A program made the position numbers and the translations under genes. From Chryseobacterium sp. (GTDB lineage Bacteria > Bacteroidota > Bacteroidia > Flavobacteriales > Weeksellaceae): a stretch of 25,096 nucleotides of DNA. Positions 22,946-25,096 of this stretch are shown here, one piece after another; the first letter of the stretch is position 1, and each line of letters opens with the position of its first letter. The notes beneath the pieces were generated by a model that was given only the letters and a program-made list of their open reading frames with translations, did not search any database and was not told where the DNA came from. The DNA is taken from contig QFQW01000052.1 of NCBI GenBank assembly GCA_003248755.1, positions 1 through 25,096 of the forward strand, written 5' to 3'.

Positions 22946-23233
22946 TTATACTAATTTCGCAAGATAAATCTCAGCAGATTTTTCTAATAAATTGGGTGCT
23001 TTTTCTACAAACTCTTTGATATAAGACTGTTGATTATGAGCATCCAAACCTTCTTTGCTTTTCCAAATCTCATGAAATATGAAAACAGTTTCGTCTTCCA
23101 AACCTTGCTGCAAATCATATTTTTCGCAGGCCTCTTCTTTTCTTGTATTAAGGACCATATTATCAAGAATTGATTTCAAATCCTGAACGGATTCTGTTTT
23201 TGCTTTTAAAACAGCTGTTAAATAGATAGACAT
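22946..23233 (-). CDS. Putative quinol monooxygenase (YgiN-like, ABM domain)
   Basis: This is a 95-residue ferredoxin-like-fold protein of the antibiotic biosynthesis monooxygenase (ABM) type. The pattern fits the family: strand IYLTAVLKAK, helix ESVQDLKSILDNMVLNTRKEEACEKYDLQQG, strand TVFIFHEIWKSKEGLDAHNQQSYIKEF. The E-x-W and AHNQ-type residues near the end line the pocket in relatives. It is 11 bases downstream of the MdaB-like gene. In E. coli ygiN is also next to mdaB, and the pair has been proposed to interconvert quinols and quinones; the same pairing here supports both assignments. Confidence 0.88.
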   Translation of the reverse strand: MSIYLTAVLKAKTESVQDLKSILDNMVLNTRKEEACEKYDLQQGLEDETVFIFHEIWKSKEGLDAHNQQSYIKEFVEKAPNLLEKSAEIYLAKLV

Positions 23234-23244
23234 TTTTATTTTTT

Positions 23245-23874
23245 TTAGTTTAAAACTTCTGATTTAACATTCTGAAATGCATTTTTCAGATAATCTTTAT
23301 ATTCCTTTTCGTAGTTATCAATTCTTTCCGGCGTTGCTGCTTTTTCCATATCGTGAAAATGGAAACTTCCCAAACTTTTCATCCCGGTGAAAGCATTCAT
23401 CCTGTGAAAACCAAATAAAACGCCTTCGTCAACAGAATGCTGATTGAAAAATTCGCCCTCCAAAGTGAAAGCCGTTTCCGGAGCATTCCAGCTTGTGGTT
23501 ACGAAATAATGTTTTCCGTGCATCAAACCACCAGTTCCGTAATTGATGGCTGGGTTAACTCTGGAACGTCCGTCACTTTTATAGATTCCGTTGTTATGAC
23601 CGGCCGTGAAAACTTCATCGATATAAAATTTCAGACGATTCGGAACCTGAAACCACCAAACCGGAAAATGATAAACCACAACATCAGCCCATTTAAAATT
23701 TTCTGCTTCATCAACTGGATTAAAATCATCATTAATATTAGTTATTCTGATTTCAAAGCCTTGTTTATCAAGCGTTTCTTTTGTCCATTTTGTAATTGTA
23801 TTATTAAAACTTCCGCCGGAATGTGCGAATTTCTGTCCACCGTTGATTATAAATATTTTCATTGATTTTTTCAT
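23245..23874 (-). CDS. mdaB: MdaB-like NADPH:quinone reductase (flavodoxin-like fold)
   Basis: This 209-residue FAD-dependent NAD(P)H dehydrogenase reduces quinones by two electrons. INGGQKFAHSGGSFN near the start binds the flavin pyrophosphate. The stretch FPVWWFQVPNRLKFYIDEVFTAGH, the GIYKSDGRSR loop, YGTGGLMHGKHYFVTTSWNAPETAF and FHRMNAFTGM follow the order of E. coli MdaB. Two ATGs (23874 and 23862) are possible; the inner one (MKIFIINGG) agrees better with the usual N-terminus. It is transcribed divergently from the LysR-type gene, 89 bases away, and heads a two-gene operon with the ygiN-like gene. Confidence 0.93.
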   Translation of the reverse strand: MKKSMKIFIINGGQKFAHSGGSFNNTITKWTKETLDKQGFEIRITNINDDFNPVDEAENFKWADVVVYHFPVWWFQVPNRLKFYIDEVFTAGHNNGIYKSDGRSRVNPAINYGTGGLMHGKHYFVTTSWNAPETAFTLEGEFFNQHSVDEGVLFGFHRMNAFTGMKSLGSFHFHDMEKAATPERIDNYEKEYKDYLKNAFQNVKSEVLN

Positions 23875-23935
23875 TTAATAATTTAATGATGCAAAGTTCC
23901 GACAGAAAAATCAATTATAAAAATAATATAAATTA

Positions 23936-23943
23936 TATATTTG
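23936..23943 (+). promoter_or_regulatory. Candidate -7 box of the LysR-type gene
   Basis: TATATTTG fully matches TAnnTTTG and ends 20 bases before the ATG at 23964. A -33 TTG is not obvious. Confidence 0.55.
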
Positions 23944-23962
23944 CATTATAATTATAATACAA
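23941..23962. promoter_or_regulatory. 22-bp dyad at the LysR start (candidate autoregulatory operator)
   Basis: A perfect 14-bp palindrome, ATTATAATTATAAT (23945-23958), is flanked symmetrically by TTG and CAA. It overlaps the end of the -7 box and stops one base before the ATG, a position suited to autorepression. A/T-rich palindromes arise by chance more often, so this stays tentative. Confidence 0.45.
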
Positions 23963-23963
23963 A

Positions 23964-24860
23964 ATGATAAATCTGGAATGGCTTAGAACTTTTAAAAGTG
24001 TCTATGAAACGCAGTCTTACACCAAAGCAGCGAAGGAATTGTATATTTCTCAACCTGGCGTGAGCCTTCATATTGGTTCGTTGGAAGCTTATGTTGGCTA
24101 TTCTTTGTTCGAAAGGATTTCTAAAAAATTAATTCCGACAGAGAAAGCGAAGATTCTTTATAATTTTACTTTGGAACCGCTTCTAAAGTTAGAAACCGCC
24201 GAACAGACTTTCCATAAAACAACGAAAACCGAGCGTCCAACTGTAAGTGTTGGGATGTGTTTTGAAACTTTTCAATTTACGTTGGAAAAGCATATTCCTA
24301 CTTTTGATTTTAATGTAATTATCCGGTTTGGATTATATGAACAGATGTTTTCGGATTTGGATAACGGATTGTTGGATTTGATTATCACACCAAGAAAGAC
24401 TAATCTTAAAAACCTGAATTTCGAGGCATTTTCCAAAGAAAAAATTGTTCTGATAAATGGAACCGGAACCGATACTTCCCAATTCCAAAAATTAATTAAA
24501 ACCAATAAAATCGAAGAAGCTGAAAACTGGCTGAAACAGCAAATATGGTACAGCACAGCAGCCGATATGGAGCATCTGAACAATTTCTGGAAAGCCAACT
24601 TTAACCGGCATCCGGATTTCAAACCAAATTATATCGTCCCGAATATCTGCTCGATTGTGCGTTGTTTAAGTGGAAATTCGGGATTCTCAATTGTTCCTGA
24701 TTTTCTGTGCAAAAAAGAGATTGCAAATGGCGGAATCGAGATTACTTGGGAAGGCCATAATAAAATCGAGAACACTTTACACTTTGGCGAACGAACAAAA
24801 AATATGGTTCAGAACGAGATTGATGAAATTAAAAGTATTTTTAGAAATGAGAATTTTTAA
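23964..24860 (+). CDS. LysR-family transcriptional regulator
   Basis: This is a 298-residue regulator. The N-terminal winged helix-turn-helix (about residues 3-62) has the pattern LEWLRTFKSVYETQSYTKAAKELYISQPGVSLHIGSLEAYVGYSLFER, followed by the linker helix and a substrate-binding domain from about residue 90. It is divergent from the mdaB-ygiN pair, the classic position for a LysR regulator that controls its neighbour, so quinone stress is a reasonable but unproven signal. The HTH and length are normal. A long hairpin lies after the gene. Confidence 0.93.
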   Translation: MINLEWLRTFKSVYETQSYTKAAKELYISQPGVSLHIGSLEAYVGYSLFERISKKLIPTEKAKILYNFTLEPLLKLETAEQTFHKTTKTERPTVSVGMCFETFQFTLEKHIPTFDFNVIIRFGLYEQMFSDLDNGLLDLIITPRKTNLKNLNFEAFSKEKIVLINGTGTDTSQFQKLIKTNKIEEAENWLKQQIWYSTAADMEHLNNFWKANFNRHPDFKPNYIVPNICSIVRCLSGNSGFSIVPDFLCKKEIANGGIEITWEGHNKIENTLHFGERTKNMVQNEIDEIKSIFRNENF

Positions 24861-24880
24861 TTAATACTGTATAATTTAAT

Positions 24881-24990
24881 CACATAGCCACATAGAAATG
24901 TAAATTAAATTCTCAATAAAAAAAGAGCAAATAGAAAAAATCAATCTATTTGCTCTTAATTTTTATAGTAAAGAACTATGTGTCTATGTG
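24881..24990. repeat. Nested inverted repeats after the LysR gene (CACATAG family)
   Basis: CACATAGCCACATAG (24881-24895) and CTATGTGTCTATGTG (24976-24990) pair at 14 of 15 positions and enclose the terminator hairpin at 24923-24957. Each arm contains CACATAG twice. I recall similar CACATAG words as common dispersed repeats in flavobacterial genomes. Confidence 0.7.
24923..24957. terminator. 13-bp hairpin between converging genes
   Basis: AAGAGCAAATAGA (24923-24935) pairs perfectly with TCTATTTGCTCTT (24945-24957) over a nine-base loop. The stronger T run is on the minus-strand exit, so it best serves the gene at the right edge. Confidence 0.88.
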
Positions 24991-24997
24991 GTTTAAC

Positions 24998-25096
24998 TTA
25001 AAGAACTTTAAGTTCCAAATCAATTGATTTTCCGAAGAATTTTTTAGAGATTTTTTCGAAATTCTTGGTAATATCCGATAAGAAAAATTGATAAGT
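24998..25096 (-). CDS. 3' end of an unrecognised gene (5' end outside the window)
   Basis: The last 33 codons, counting the stop, of a minus-strand frame run from the window edge to a TAA at 25000-24998. The peptide is Lys- and Phe-rich and ends FEKISKKFFGKSIDLELKVL, an amphipathic helix followed by a strand. It is too short to assign. Support comes from protein-like composition and from the hairpin 41 bases after the stop with a T run in the right direction. One other minus frame is also open here, so the frame choice is not certain. Confidence 0.5.
   Translation of the reverse strand, partial: TYQFFLSDITKNFEKISKKFFGKSIDLELKVL

Noticed and set aside
23437..23865. 142-codon plus-strand frame
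   Set aside because: It is entirely antisense to mdaB, which has clear family motifs.
23892..23899. -7 box for mdaB (GAACTTTG on the minus strand)
   Set aside because: One mismatch to TAnnTTTG and no TTG at a suitable distance; too weak to list as a feature.

Overview
The window looks like chromosomal DNA from a flavobacterium of the Chryseobacterium type (Bacteroidota, Weeksellaceae). That placement is an inference. It rests on the AT-rich composition, -7 boxes of the form TAnnTTTG in place of sigma70 boxes, A-rich start contexts without Shine-Dalgarno motifs, and families typical of the phylum: a short NuoG, DUF3575, DUF3822, DUF5715 and four-helix-bundle proteins.

Region 1 (1-8419, +) is the 3' part of a complex I operon, nuoG (5' end outside the window), H, I, J, K, L, M, N, closed by a strong terminator. 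It builds the membrane arm and quinone site of NADH:quinone oxidoreductase. Most junctions overlap or nearly touch. The G/H, H/I and M/N spacers are longer and are built of seven-base tandem units.

Region 2 (8420-12467) holds a secreted CocE/alpha-amino-acid-ester-hydrolase-like enzyme (+), a luciferase-like flavin monooxygenase (-) and an AqpZ-type aquaporin (+). Bidirectional hairpins lie between convergent genes. Region 3 (12465-17478, all -) runs as a chain: thioredoxin-fold protein, DUF3575 barrel, small two-helix membrane protein, LpxH-like phosphatase and LuxE-like adenylating enzyme. A separate promoter then drives a DUF5715 peptidase-like protein and an MmcB-like PD-(D/E)XK protein.

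Region 4 (17479-20057) begins with a 400-base gene-free stretch holding a REP-like inverted repeat and a second structured element. DUF3822, rsmD and a glucosaminidase gene follow. Between DUF3822 and rsmD sits a 436-bp cassette: a frameshifted four-helix-bundle gene inside about 43-bp terminal inverted repeats built from seven-base units. The unit AACATCT also occurs in the nuoH-nuoI spacer. This cassette is the best candidate for an undescribed element.

Region 5 (20058-25096) is stress and redox related. An HxlR regulator and an NfsB-like nitroreductase diverge from interlocked promoters with matching TACTATCA sites. An ABC-F ATPase gene follows a leader that can fold its own start codon into a 13-bp helix. 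A YgiN/MdaB quinone module is transcribed away from a LysR regulator. The right edge holds the 3' end of an unrecognised minus-strand gene. No rRNA, tRNA, CRISPR array or transposase was seen.
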